From assembly GCA_013287405.1 (NCBI GenBank), contig JABDDW010000010.1:1-31891 (forward strand): a stretch of DNA of 31,891 nt. Reading direction: 5' to 3'. Position 1 is the first letter of the stretch; each line of letters starts with the position of its first letter. The DNA is from Deltaproteobacteria bacterium (GTDB lineage: Bacteria; Bdellovibrionota; Bdellovibrionia; JABDDW01). Under the pieces are notes generated by a model that saw nothing but the letters and a program-made list of their open reading frames with translations, was not told where the DNA came from and did no database searches. Position numbers and translations under genes: made by a program. Of the stretch, positions 8,522 to 16,561 are shown one piece after another.

Positions 8522-9187
8522 CTGCCCATCATTTAGCTCTTTATGAATCTGACTCAGGCTGTCGGGAGTGTAATCTTGAACCTTTATGCGGTTGGTGGTG
8601 ACATCCAAAACCATGGTGTAAAGCCAATAGAGAAGGGCAAATCCGGCCGCAACCCCAACAATTTGGGAAACACGTTTACGCTCCAATATAAAATTCTCAG
8701 AAATGCCTACGATGAGCAGGAGCGCAGTAACAATAATACTGCCGAAAGTAATAAATTTGATCAGGGGGGTAAGGATTGACAAAATTTGTGACGGAATCTT
8801 AGCTAAAACTACGATGACAAATACTCTTCTGAATTCGACCTCGGTTCGAAGAATAAAAAGGCAAGCGTAATAAAGTAGCCCAGAGATAATTGCAGAAAGA
8901 ATGAGTCCAACAATCGGCGCTAAGATGAGCCCTGCTAAGACAGATAAAAAGTGCCGTGCGACGATTCCCGTTAAAAAACCTGTGGTGGCTGAAAAAAGAA
9001 TTTCTAAAAGAATGACAGTGGGCCAATCCCAAGACGGCACCCTTTTTATACCTTCAACCGGGTTTTTTAAAAACGCGGGAAGAAACTTTAGAATTTCTTT
9101 GATCCTACCTCTAATAGAATCCCAATTCCAATTTTGGTTGGGGGCTGCTGGAGAATCGTGTTGTTTAAAACCATTGCTGTTAGTCAT
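8519..9187 (-). CDS. Yip1-family integral membrane protein
   Basis: The chosen ATG (MTNSNG) gives 222 aa and lies 4 bp after the stop of the upstream hydrolase gene. A start 48 bases further up is possible but would overlap that gene. After a polar N-terminus with LPAFLKNPVEGIKRVPSWDW comes a five-helix-like hydrophobic domain. Hydrophobic stretches include VILLEILFSATTGFLTGIVA, FLSVLAGLILAPIVGLILSA, RVFVIVVLAKIPSQILSIL, FGSIIVTALLLIVGIS and IVGVAAGFALLYWLYTMVL. The FLKNPVEG motif before the first helix and the helix spacing fit the Yip1 domain. In bacteria these inner-membrane proteins have no settled function. It is probably the last gene of the three-gene minus-strand operon. Confidence 0.7.
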   Translation of the reverse strand: MTNSNGFKQHDSPAAPNQNWNWDSIRGRIKEILKFLPAFLKNPVEGIKRVPSWDWPTVILLEILFSATTGFLTGIVARHFLSVLAGLILAPIVGLILSAIISGLLYYACLFILRTEVEFRRVFVIVVLAKIPSQILSILTPLIKFITFGSIIVTALLLIVGISENFILERKRVSQIVGVAAGFALLYWLYTMVLDVTTNRIKVQDYTPDSLSQIHKELNDGQ

Positions 9188-9191
9188 TTTA

Positions 9192-9971
9192 CTATTTTGC
9201 GGTCTCGAAATCGTATTCTGCAAGAAAAATAGCATGTTCCAAAAAAACTGAATGAGCCGTTTTTTCTGAATCGGGCCAGGGCCCGGCCCCGATAACCTGG
9301 GTGTGATCCCCCGGAAATTCTAATAAAATCTCCCCTAGACCTTTGGCTATAAGTTGAGATTCAAGGGGAATTAAACCATCGTTTTCCTCACTTAACCCCC
9401 GTCTTCGGAGGTACCTGGTGAGTAATTTGTGCTGAATCCTGACTTGTAGGCTCAAGGGGTACTTGCGCGGGCGACTGATAATACTTCCCACAAATACGTC
9501 CTTTGGTTTTTTGTACTTCTTGATAATGGGGGTGACGTACTTTGAAGTCAGAGTAAAATTTGTGCTCGCAAATAATTTTTCACCAAAAATAAGTCCAATT
9601 TCGGCAAAGGGCGTGCCGCCAAACGGAGGGCTGACAAAAGTCACACTTGAGAATTTATTCGCCAATTGAGGCCACATTAGAAGCTCAACCATATCGATGG
9701 TGCCAAGGGAATGGGAAATGACATGGACCTTTTCACTTCCCTTGAGAACTTTCTGTATTTCGGTGGAAAAAAAATCAAGTCGCTTTTGATGTGGCCCTCG
9801 CCAGGGGCCAAAAAATTCATGAACTTCGTACCCGTGATCCCTAAGGTATTCAGGTATTCCGTGCCAATAATTATTCGCGCAAAAAATATTTTTTAAGCCA
9901 TGCACGAAGCAGATAGGATATCGAGTCAGAAGGCAGTTGGGTCGAAGGCCTGGTGGAGGGATTTGTCTCAT
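9192..9971 (-). CDS. Lipase-like alpha/beta hydrolase
   Basis: The 259-aa protein looks like the triacylglycerol lipase/PGAP1-type branch of the alpha/beta hydrolase fold. The oxyanion region is YPICFVHGLKN (about 18-28). The nucleophile elbow is SHSLG with Ser88, Asp198 lies in ENDGLIPLES, and His223 lies in PGDHTQVIG. VSPPFGGTPFAE (114-124) matches the lid-proximal block of bacterial lipases (compare GTPHRGS). No signal peptide is visible at the chosen start, so it may be cytoplasmic or exported by another route, unless translation starts elsewhere. It is 5 bp downstream of the beta-barrel gene and 4 bp upstream of the Yip1-like gene, suggesting membrane-lipid work in one transcription unit. 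Its substrate is unknown. Confidence 0.75.
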   Translation of the reverse strand: MRQIPPPGLRPNCLLTRYPICFVHGLKNIFCANNYWHGIPEYLRDHGYEVHEFFGPWRGPHQKRLDFFSTEIQKVLKGSEKVHVISHSLGTIDMVELLMWPQLANKFSSVTFVSPPFGGTPFAEIGLIFGEKLFASTNFTLTSKYVTPIIKKYKKPKDVFVGSIISRPRKYPLSLQVRIQHKLLTRYLRRRGLSEENDGLIPLESQLIAKGLGEILLEFPGDHTQVIGAGPWPDSEKTAHSVFLEHAIFLAEYDFETAK

Positions 9972-9976
9972 AACGG

Positions 9977-10609
9977 TTAGAAGTGTCCGTTTAATCGTAC
10001 TCCTAAGTCAATACTAGAAGGATCATCCCCACTGGCCATGGGGAGATGTCCTGCCAATTCCAAACCAGCGCTAATGCTAGAAGAAGGCCAATAATCAATT
10101 CCAGTAGCCAAAACGTAAGCGCCGCTGGACATAGAGTTGTCGCCTAAAGCCGATTTGATCCCATAGTTTCGGCTTTCAATCCCTAGGCCGCCATGCATTG
10201 TCACCTGTTCGAAAATCGATCCTTCGTAAAGGCAACTTAACTCAAACCCATTGGAAGAGATCTGCGCTCCGCCCAGGCTCGTCTGTGGAAGGGTAAAGAG
10301 TGCGCCTTGAAGAATCCATTTAGGACTGAAAAGATCAACGCCGAAATTTATTTGAAGCCCTCGCATTGTTCCTTCGACCCTTTGAGATTGCCCCAAAGGC
10401 ACATTTTGGTATGAAGTCAAGAAGGCCGCACCGGCGTGAAGGCGCACTTCGTCAAATATTGATGAGTTATCGGTGTCTTTGGGAGGATGATAATTGAGTT
10501 CTGGAATCGGAGCATAATGTTCTTCAGACGATTCTTCCGCAGCCAAGGATTTGTCAGAAAACACAGAGAATGTCGCTAAGACTAAGAGTAAAAACCATCG
10601 AGAACTCAT
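9977..10609 (-). CDS. Putative outer-membrane beta-barrel protein
   Basis: The 210-aa protein has a clear type I signal peptide (MSSRWFLLLVLATFSVFSDKSLA, cleavage after about residue 23) and an acidic linker with PIPELNYHPP. About eight amphipathic strands follow, with alternating polar and hydrophobic residues (for example VRLHAGAAFLTSY, GLQINFGVDLFS, VTMHGGLGIESRNYGI and ISAGLELAGHLP). It ends in Phe (GVRLNGHF), the usual C-terminal signature recognised by the BAM complex. The size suits an 8-stranded OmpA/OmpW-like barrel, but I cannot name a family. Taggggg before the ATG is the ribosome-binding site. It is the first gene of the operon with the hydrolase and Yip1-like protein. Confidence 0.7.
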   Translation of the reverse strand: MSSRWFLLLVLATFSVFSDKSLAAEESSEEHYAPIPELNYHPPKDTDNSSIFDEVRLHAGAAFLTSYQNVPLGQSQRVEGTMRGLQINFGVDLFSPKWILQGALFTLPQTSLGGAQISSNGFELSCLYEGSIFEQVTMHGGLGIESRNYGIKSALGDNSMSSGAYVLATGIDYWPSSSISAGLELAGHLPMASGDDPSSIDLGVRLNGHF

Positions 10610-10692
10610 AATAACCCCCTAGGTTCAGTCTAGCGCAGAGTCATAGAAGATCTAGCGTCAAAAATCTGACTTTTAGAAAAAACTCTAAGCGC

Positions 10693-10748
10693 GGTACAAT
10701 AAAAGGTACCGGGTACCTTTTCGAGTCCCTTGTGAGAAGTCCGGTACC
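10693..10748. repeat. GGTACC palindrome cluster (intergenic)
   Basis: Four GGTAC motifs lie in 56 bp: 10693-10698, 10705-10710, 10712-10717 and 10743-10748. The middle pair forms a perfect palindrome with 10-base arms aaaaggtacc (10701-10710) and ggtacctttt (10712-10721) around one central G. A -10-like TACAAT preceded by GG (10695-10700) abuts it, so the palindrome would sit at the transcription start of the Zn-ribbon gene. It could be an operator or a 5' hairpin. The same motif recurs at about 12031 and 20700. Confidence 0.7.
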
Positions 10749-10761
10749 AAAAGGAGAGGGT

Positions 10762-11166
10762 ATGGCAAAAGGGATCTATTGTTATTGTGCTTTTTGCCGA
10801 AACCCACGTCTGGTTTATCGCAAACAATCTATTTCTTTTGTAAATATACTTCAGGCCCTAGGTGTGGCCCTGGCTCTAAGCTATATTCTTTGGGGACGGC
10901 TCAGTCCCAAAGGCATCCCCATTTTTGTTATGACTCTTATTCTCTTGGAGATAGCCATTGTTATTCGTGCTCGTGTGGAGTCCACTTGTCCCCACTGTGG
11001 TTTTGATCCCGTGCTCTATGTGCGAAATCGAGAGCTGGCTTGCGAAAAGGTTAAAAGGTACATTGCTCTCCGTCAGAATGATCCCGAGGTATGGCTTGCG
11101 CACAGACCTCCACTGCGCTTTCCAAAGAGAAAGAAGAAACATTCAACTAAAGAGATCGTGGTTTAA
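10762..11166 (+). CDS. Small zinc-ribbon membrane protein
   Basis: I do not recognise a named family. The ATG at 10762 is preferred because GGAGAGGG sits just upstream; it gives 134 aa. An upstream GTG in frame lacks this. The N-terminus has Cys7, Cys9 and Cys12 (CYCAFC), two hydrophobic helices follow (about 28-44 and 52-69), and then CPHC at 76-79. This looks like a split zinc ribbon whose halves flank a two-helix hairpin, so both Cys groups face the same side. The C-terminus is strongly basic (FPKRKKKHS), suggesting a cytoplasmic tail. It ends 3 bp before the DUF2079-like gene and so probably belongs with the glycosyltransferase genes. Confidence 0.6.
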   Translation: MAKGIYCYCAFCRNPRLVYRKQSISFVNILQALGVALALSYILWGRLSPKGIPIFVMTLILLEIAIVIRARVESTCPHCGFDPVLYVRNRELACEKVKRYIALRQNDPEVWLAHRPPLRFPKRKKKHSTKEIVV

Positions 11167-11169
11167 TTT

Positions 11170-12483
11170 ATGGCTCTTTGGATTTTAGGCCTTGTCTTTT
11201 TCATTATAACTTTTGGTCCGCGATACTTTGTTCTTATGAATTTTGGATACGGTTTCTATGATTTGGGATTGTACACGCAGTTTTTCTCCGGCCTGTCCGA
11301 AGGGTTTTTTAACCCGTACATTCCAACATTAAATAAACTGTTCTTTTTTGCCAGACCCGAACCGCTTTTTTTTATTTTGTGGCCGATAACGTTTCTCACA
11401 ACAGACTCGTCGATATTTCTTTTTTTGGACGAGATGGCCATTCTCAGCACGGCTGTTATCTGCGCCAATTTTGCTTGGCGAAAAACCCAAAACTCCCTCT
11501 TAGCTTCGGTCCTCTTTGGAGTTGTTTTGTTTTCGCCCTTAACAATGAACTCCCTCCACGATCCCGCAGCCCTTGAAATTTGGGCACAACCTTTTCTAGC
11601 CCTCCTGTTTGCGGAATATTTTTCAAAACGTAGACTCCTTCAGATGGGGGCATACTTTAGCGCTCTTTGTCTTCTCAATTTAAATTTTTGTTTTCTGGCT
11701 GTTTTATTAGGCCCGTTTGTTCTTCTTACGGAACGCCCCCGGTGGAATCTGAACCGAAGGCTGAAAATTACATCGGCAATACTTATTTTGAGTTTGGTCG
11801 GTTTAGGTTTTCTCCATTATTTCCAAAACAAAATTTATTTTGAATCTTCTTTATGGATGAGTTACGGCGGAAGACTCCTTGACCTTCTTTCTTGTTTTTG
11901 TTTTATCCCGTTGCTTGTGCCTGAAGTCATTTTATTCGGACTTTTTTTGATGTTTGCAGAAATCAATGGACGCCACGTTGCGCCTACTCTTCTTATTCCT
12001 CTGGCTGCCATCAGCGTCATCATGTTTTCTGACCGGTACCGTCTGGACCGGTACCGTCTGGACCGGTACCTTCTGGACCATTCCCCCACGGACCAGCGCC
12101 TCCAGAGTAGAGATCGCGTCCCTTTTTTTTACGGAGTTCTTTCTTTTCTACTTCTGGCAAGTTGTGTTTACTACAACGTCGTAGGCCCAGATCCTTTTTT
12201 CTGTTTCTGGAAGCCTGAGAGGTGGACGATAACGGACGAAAATAGGGCGACCCACGAAATGATCAGCCATATACCTGGGGAGGATACGCTGGCATCGAGT
12301 AGTTGTTTTACTCCCGTTCTTGGAGGGAGATTGTCCCTAAGGACAACAGATTCAATAAATTGGCACCAAGATGAGCTGCCAAGGTACGTTTTGACTCGTA
12401 ATGAGGCCTTTATTGATGCTCGGTATTCTAAAATCGAAGAAAATATGAAGAGCGGGACTCGACTTTTAGTGAGAATTAAGTAA
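11170..12483 (+). CDS. DUF2079-like polytopic membrane protein (probable GT-C glycosyltransferase)
   Basis: The 437-residue protein has about nine hydrophobic helices. The N-terminal block NFGYGFYDLGLYTQFFSGL resembles the FDLG(I/L)xxQ motif of DUF2079 proteins, which are thought to be GT-C enzymes using lipid-linked sugars. The C-terminal soluble part (MISHIPGEDTLASSSCFTPVLGGRLSLRT) also fits that family. In DUF2079 proteins the acidic motif after helix 1 is the likely catalytic site. Residues 288-303 are an in-frame 15-bp triplication (DRYRL, DRYRL, DRYLL) made of GGTACC repeat units; see the separate repeat entry. It is short for the family. It starts 3 bp after the Zn-ribbon gene and is followed 13 bp on by a DPM1-like transferase. 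Confidence 0.6.
   Translation: MALWILGLVFFIITFGPRYFVLMNFGYGFYDLGLYTQFFSGLSEGFFNPYIPTLNKLFFFARPEPLFFILWPITFLTTDSSIFLFLDEMAILSTAVICANFAWRKTQNSLLASVLFGVVLFSPLTMNSLHDPAALEIWAQPFLALLFAEYFSKRRLLQMGAYFSALCLLNLNFCFLAVLLGPFVLLTERPRWNLNRRLKITSAILILSLVGLGFLHYFQNKIYFESSLWMSYGGRLLDLLSCFCFIPLLVPEVILFGLFLMFAEINGRHVAPTLLIPLAAISVIMFSDRYRLDRYRLDRYLLDHSPTDQRLQSRDRVPFFYGVLSFLLLASCVYYNVVGPDPFFCFWKPERWTITDENRATHEMISHIPGEDTLASSSCFTPVLGGRLSLRTTDSINWHQDELPRYVLTRNEAFIDARYSKIEENMKSGTRLLVRIK
12031..12075 (+). repeat. 15-bp tandem repeat (3 units) inside the DUF2079-like gene
   Basis: Units are gaccggtaccgtctg (12031-12045), the identical 12046-12060, and 12061-12075, which differs at one base (ttctg end). A further gacc follows. 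The unit is a multiple of three, so the reading frame is kept (DRYRL repeated). The 13-mer gaccggtaccgtc also occurs in the intergenic repeat at 20749-20761. Confidence 0.95.
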
Positions 12484-12496
12484 TTACTAGTGAGTC

Positions 12497-13234
12497 ATGA
12501 GAAAGCTAATTGTCATACCCACTTATAATGAACGAGACAGTATTATCGAACTGATGAAGGTCGTCTTCTTAGTTTCTCCCGACTCCCACGTCTTGGTAGT
12601 GGATGACGGAAGTCCCGATGGAACAGCCCAACTTGTTGAAGACTTCATGATTAAAGACAGGAGAGTTTTCATTCTCAAGCGCACTGAAAAAAAAGGTTTG
12701 GGAAAAGCCTACGTGGCTGGGTTTAACTGGGGCATAACCAATGGCTACGATTTTTTAAGTGAGATGGACGCCGACTGGAGTCACCCTCCAAAATTTTTGC
12801 TCCCCATGTATCAAGCGGCCCAGCAAAATGACTTCGTCATTGGGTCTCGATATGTTAAGGGTGGGGGGTCTGTAAACTGGAATTTAGGGCGAAAGATCAT
12901 TTCTCGCTGCGGAAGCTTTTACTCGCGCCTTATCTTAGGGATACCCATAAATGACTTTACGGGCGGGTTCAATGGTTGGCATTCCAAAGTTCTTAAGGCC
13001 GTGGACCTCGATACCATTTCGTCAGACGGGTATAGCTTCCAAATTGAGTTGAAGTATCGGGCCGCAAAGCTTGGTTTCAAATTCATTGAATTCCCCCTTC
13101 TTTTTGAAGAGCGCAGAGTTGGCCAGAGTAAAATGTCTTCGGCCATTGTTCGCGAGGCCATTTGGCGAGTTTGGGGTCTTCGATTCGACAAGTCTAAAAG
13201 ATTTGAAATTTCAGATATCCCATTTGGGAAATAA
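12497..13234 (+). CDS. Polyprenol-phosphate glycosyltransferase (DPM1-like GT2)
   Basis: This is a GT2 enzyme of the dolichol-phosphate mannose synthase type, transferring a sugar from a nucleotide sugar to a polyprenyl phosphate on the cytoplasmic face of the membrane. The 245 residues carry IPTYNE (7-12), VVDDGSPDGT (34-43), the metal/nucleotide DAD at 91-93 (EMDADWSHPP), VIGSRYVKGG, the FTGGFNGW acceptor-loop block and FEERRVGQSKMS. There is no C-terminal membrane domain, so it is the soluble DPM1 form. It sits directly after the DUF2079-like protein, which could use the lipid-linked sugar it makes. Its last 24 bases overlap the end of the convergent tatD. Confidence 0.9.
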   Translation: MRKLIVIPTYNERDSIIELMKVVFLVSPDSHVLVVDDGSPDGTAQLVEDFMIKDRRVFILKRTEKKGLGKAYVAGFNWGITNGYDFLSEMDADWSHPPKFLLPMYQAAQQNDFVIGSRYVKGGGSVNWNLGRKIISRCGSFYSRLILGIPINDFTGGFNGWHSKVLKAVDLDTISSDGYSFQIELKYRAAKLGFKFIEFPLLFEERRVGQSKMSSAIVREAIWRVWGLRFDKSKRFEISDIPFGK

Positions 13235-13978
13235 TTTTTTTGTATTTGTTCTTAACTGCTGACTCAGTTCCTCCAACCCTATTTGCTTTATTTCAGCGAT
13301 TTTATGGGCTGTGTGTCCGACAAAGGCCGGTTTGTTTTTCTTCCCTCGCATGGGAATCGGGGCCAAGAACGGAGCGTCTGTTTCCACAAGGAGCCTGTCT
13401 AAGGGTATGGTTTTTACGATTTCCCGTAAATTTTCGGCATTCTTGAAAGTGATGACCCCGCTTAAGCTAATGTAAAACCCAACATCTAATGCAGCTTGGG
13501 CGAGCTTTGCCGTCCCGGAAAAACAGTGCATCATACCGTTGAGTTTACCCTTCCACTGCTTAAGCTCAGCTATGGTATCGTCTTCAGCGTCTCGAGAGTG
13601 AATTTCTACAGGTAAATTCAGGCTGTGGGCCAGGCTCATCTGTTTATGAAAAACGTCTTTTTGGATTTGGGGATCTGAATGATTATAAAAGAAATCTAGG
13701 CCAATCTCGCCGATTCCAATTAAAAATGGAGCCGTCGCTTTCGATTTAATTATAGTTTCAACTTCCGGAGTATAGAATTTTGCTTCGTGGGGATGAACAC
13801 CTAGCGTCGCTGCTATAACAGGATAATTTTTTTCTGCAATTCCGCAGACTTTTTCAAAATCGTTAGGGTGGCAACCGATAGTGATCAGGTTATGCACCTT
13901 GGCCTCGCGGGCTTCAGCCAGAACCTGCTCAGTGTTTTCTTCCAGCATTTCTAGGTGGGTGTGAACATCAATCCACAT
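13211..13978 (-). CDS. tatD: TatD family metal-dependent hydrolase/DNase
   Basis: TatD-like proteins are TIM-barrel metal-dependent 3'-5' exonucleases or deoxyribonucleases in the cytoplasm. The 255 aa show the N-terminal metal motif DVHTHLE (His6, His8), GVHPHEA, GEIGLDFFY with the metal-bridging Glu, PVEIHSRDA, MHCFSGT and LLVETDAPFLAP, all diagnostic. The ATG lies at the metG stop with 1 bp of overlap, so the gene is coupled to metG. It is the last gene of the tmk-holB-ricT-metG-tatD operon. Confidence 0.95.
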   Translation of the reverse strand: MWIDVHTHLEMLEENTEQVLAEAREAKVHNLITIGCHPNDFEKVCGIAEKNYPVIAATLGVHPHEAKFYTPEVETIIKSKATAPFLIGIGEIGLDFFYNHSDPQIQKDVFHKQMSLAHSLNLPVEIHSRDAEDDTIAELKQWKGKLNGMMHCFSGTAKLAQAALDVGFYISLSGVITFKNAENLREIVKTIPLDRLLVETDAPFLAPIPMRGKKNKPAFVGHTAHKIAEIKQIGLEELSQQLRTNTKKLFPKWDI

Positions 13979-15570
13979 TACGTCAGTCTCATGAAAAGGG
14001 GCGTACCGACTGAAACGGTCGCTTCAACTCCACCACTACCAAATTTCAAAGCCTCACTTAAGTCGGATCCCATCAGATCTTCTATTTTCTTTTGACCGAG
14101 TCTTTTCAAAATTTCTTCGGAAGTTCCCGGGATAAATGGCCATAGCATTATAGCCGTGAGGCGGATGACATCGGCAGATGTGTTAAGAACAGAGACCATC
14201 TCAGCTCGCTTAGCTGGATCTTTTGCCAAGGTCCAGGGAGCTTTTACTTCGAGATACTTATTAATTCCATTTAGAACTTGAAAGATACCCTGTAAAACAG
14301 GAGCGTATTCAAACTTCTCCATCTTTGCGGCTAACTTATCACAATAAAGTATTCTTGCGGTTTCAAGGGGAGTCTCAACCAGTGTTTTAAAGTCAGTATC
14401 TTTGGGACGATTGTGGGAGCCAAAAACACGGCCATCCATATTTTTTTGAATAAGATTTAATGTTCGACTCACGAGATTACCTAAATTATTGGCAAGGTCG
14501 GCGTTGACCCGTTCTTTAAAGTTTTTCAGGGAAAAATCACCATCTTGGCCCATTGGAAACTCCCGAAATAAGAAAAGCCGGAAGGCGTCGACTCCGTACT
14601 GATCGGTGAAAGAAAGAGGATCAATGGCGTTCCCCAGGCTTTTGCTCATTTTTTGGCCCTCAATGGTCCACCATCCATGAGCAAAGATTCGTTTGGGTAA
14701 GGGGAGATTCACGCTCAAAAGAAAACAGGGCCAATAAACGGCGTGAAATCTCAGAATATCCTTCCCCACAAGATGAATAGCCTTTTCGTGGCCTTGAGTT
14801 CCCCAAAATTCCTTAAATAAATCGGATTTTGAGTCAAGGGGGTTGAGGGCAGAAACATAATTTATGAGAGCATCAAACCAAACGTAGATGACGTGTTTTT
14901 CTTTTGGCTCCGTGGTGCCCTTAGGAAAAGGAATTCCCCAAGAGAAACTAGTTCTGCTAATGCTGATGTCTCGAATGTCTTCTCTCAAGAAACCAAGAAC
15001 TTCATTACGTTTGCTTTCAGGTAAAATAAAATCAGGGTTTTTTTCGATGTGATCTTTTAATAGCTTTACGTATTGACTGAGCTTGAAAAAATAATTCTCT
15101 TCTCTTATTTTTTTCACTTCTCGATTGCATGTGGGACACTTACCTGAGACAAGCTGGCCTTCCGTAAAGAAGGTTTCGTCAGAGACGCAATACCAGCCTT
15201 CATATTCACCTAGGTAGATAGCCCCGGCGTTAAGGGCCTTCTCTACGAGGTGGACTACCACCTGGCTGTGACGATTCTCTGTCGTTCGTATAAAATCCGT
15301 ATTAGAGATATTTAGCTTTTTCCAGGCCACTCTAAATTTCTCAGAAACTTCATCAGTAAAAGCCAACGGTGGCATATTTTTTTTTGCTGCTGCTTCTTGA
15401 ATTTTTTCACCGTGCTCGTCAGTACCAGTGAGAAAATGAACATTTTTTCCGTTTAATCTTTCATATCGGGCTAAAACGTCTGCGGCTATAGTACAATAAG
15501 CTGTTCCCAGATGTGGGACGTCGTTAACATAATAAATCGGCGTTGTAATATAGAAAGGATCATTCTTCAT
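13978..15570 (-). CDS. metG: Methionyl-tRNA synthetase
   Basis: It charges tRNA-Met with methionine using ATP (class I synthetase). Numbered from an upstream in-frame ATG at 15585, the HIGH-equivalent HLGT is at residues 25-28 and KMSKS is at 312-316 (GQKMSKSLGNAID). A zinc knuckle lies near WYCVSDETFFTEGQL and KCPTCNREV. The start at 15570 (MKNDPFYITTPIYYVND) begins where the family alignment begins; the 15585 start adds five residues and has a weak GAAGAAG site, so either is possible. At about 530 aa it ends after the anticodon-binding helical domain and lacks the C-terminal tRNA-binding (Trbp111-like) domain of longer MetRS. It overlaps ricT by a few bases. Confidence 0.95.
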   Translation of the reverse strand: MKNDPFYITTPIYYVNDVPHLGTAYCTIAADVLARYERLNGKNVHFLTGTDEHGEKIQEAAAKKNMPPLAFTDEVSEKFRVAWKKLNISNTDFIRTTENRHSQVVVHLVEKALNAGAIYLGEYEGWYCVSDETFFTEGQLVSGKCPTCNREVKKIREENYFFKLSQYVKLLKDHIEKNPDFILPESKRNEVLGFLREDIRDISISRTSFSWGIPFPKGTTEPKEKHVIYVWFDALINYVSALNPLDSKSDLFKEFWGTQGHEKAIHLVGKDILRFHAVYWPCFLLSVNLPLPKRIFAHGWWTIEGQKMSKSLGNAIDPLSFTDQYGVDAFRLFLFREFPMGQDGDFSLKNFKERVNADLANNLGNLVSRTLNLIQKNMDGRVFGSHNRPKDTDFKTLVETPLETARILYCDKLAAKMEKFEYAPVLQGIFQVLNGINKYLEVKAPWTLAKDPAKRAEMVSVLNTSADVIRLTAIMLWPFIPGTSEEILKRLGQKKIEDLMGSDLSEALKFGSGGVEATVSVGTPLFMRLT

Positions 15571-16561
15571 CGGAGAAAATTTCATCTTCTTCTAAAACAT
15601 CAGAATCTTGAATCACCTTAGCCTTTTCAGATGGTTTTCCAGCAAACGTATCCTGTTCGATAATGCGGCCGACGGGCACAGTTTCTATCCCTCCATCGTC
15701 AAACTTCACCGTAACCATTTGTCTAAGAACATCAAGCTTACTCACAATTCCGCAACCACTGCCTTTTCCATCTCCACCAGAACTACATTTTACGCAGTTC
15801 CCAAGCTTAGGAAGTGTTTTTCGAGCTTCCGCGTACACCGGCTGCTCATAAGCCAAACAGCATTTGAGTCTTCCACAGTTTCCTGAAACTTTAGTAGGAG
15901 TCAGAGATAGCCCCTGATCCTTAGCCATCTTTGTACTGACTTTGTGAAAGGACGTCAAAAATCGGCTGCAGCAAGTTTCTTGACCACAAGGTCCGATACC
16001 ACCAATGAATTTTGTTTCGTCCCGAGCTCCGAGCTGCCTGAGCTCCACTCTCATTTTAAAATAATGGACGAGGTCTTTGACGAGATCTCGAAAGTCTACC
16101 CTTTGTTCCGAAGAAAAATAGACTATGGCTTTTTTTCCGTGTAATGGAATTTCAACAGCAATGACATGCATCGGTAAGTGAGCTGTTTCCACCAGATTCT
16201 TTGTGTAAACAAGAGCTTCTTTTTCTTGATTCTGATGGCGCTCTCTATTTTTTAAATCATTATGGTTTGCAGGTCGGAGAACCGGCTGAAGCTTAAGCTT
16301 AAGGGCCTCAGGGGGAATTAAAATTGTGGGTTTGGAGACCTTTCCCAACATCATTCCCTTGTCTTCAAAATCACAAACGACGTGATCACCTCTAACGAAT
16401 TTAAATTCTCTAGCGTCAAAATCATAAACCTTGCCCACTTCACGAAATTTGACCCCGACGACTCTGGATGTAAATGACTCCCCGTGAACGTGCACGGGTT
16501 GATTTAAAACGCCCTCTTGAACTTCGGGGTTTGAATTTCCAGATGTTGTGTCTTCAGACAT
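15560..16561 (-). CDS. ricT: PSP1-domain protein, RicT (YaaT) homologue
   Basis: In Bacillus, RicT (YaaT) works in a complex carrying [4Fe-4S] clusters that affects RNase Y-dependent mRNA maturation and development. This 333-aa protein has the PSP1 core (about 85-235) with the two conserved cysteine blocks GPCGQETCCSRF (190-201) and GNCGRLKCCLAYE (227-239). More cysteines follow at about 256, 259 and 270. Its N-terminal barrel-like part (VVGVKFREVGKVYDFDA) is also typical. The acidic tail (DSDVLEEDEIFSDEE) looks disordered. It overlaps holB by 8 bp and metG by about 11-26 bp. The neighbours tmk, holB, metG and tatD reproduce the Bacillus arrangement. The function here is inferred from the family. 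Confidence 0.88.
   Translation of the reverse strand: MSEDTTSGNSNPEVQEGVLNQPVHVHGESFTSRVVGVKFREVGKVYDFDAREFKFVRGDHVVCDFEDKGMMLGKVSKPTILIPPEALKLKLQPVLRPANHNDLKNRERHQNQEKEALVYTKNLVETAHLPMHVIAVEIPLHGKKAIVYFSSEQRVDFRDLVKDLVHYFKMRVELRQLGARDETKFIGGIGPCGQETCCSRFLTSFHKVSTKMAKDQGLSLTPTKVSGNCGRLKCCLAYEQPVYAEARKTLPKLGNCVKCSSGGDGKGSGCGIVSKLDVLRQMVTVKFDDGGIETVPVGRIIEQDTFAGKPSEKAKVIQDSDVLEEDEIFSDEE

Noticed and set aside
15663..15886. Plus-strand open frames antisense to ricT and similar long antisense frames in pnp, infB and M16
   Set aside because: They are shadows of strongly conserved genes on the other strand and lack start signals or family features.
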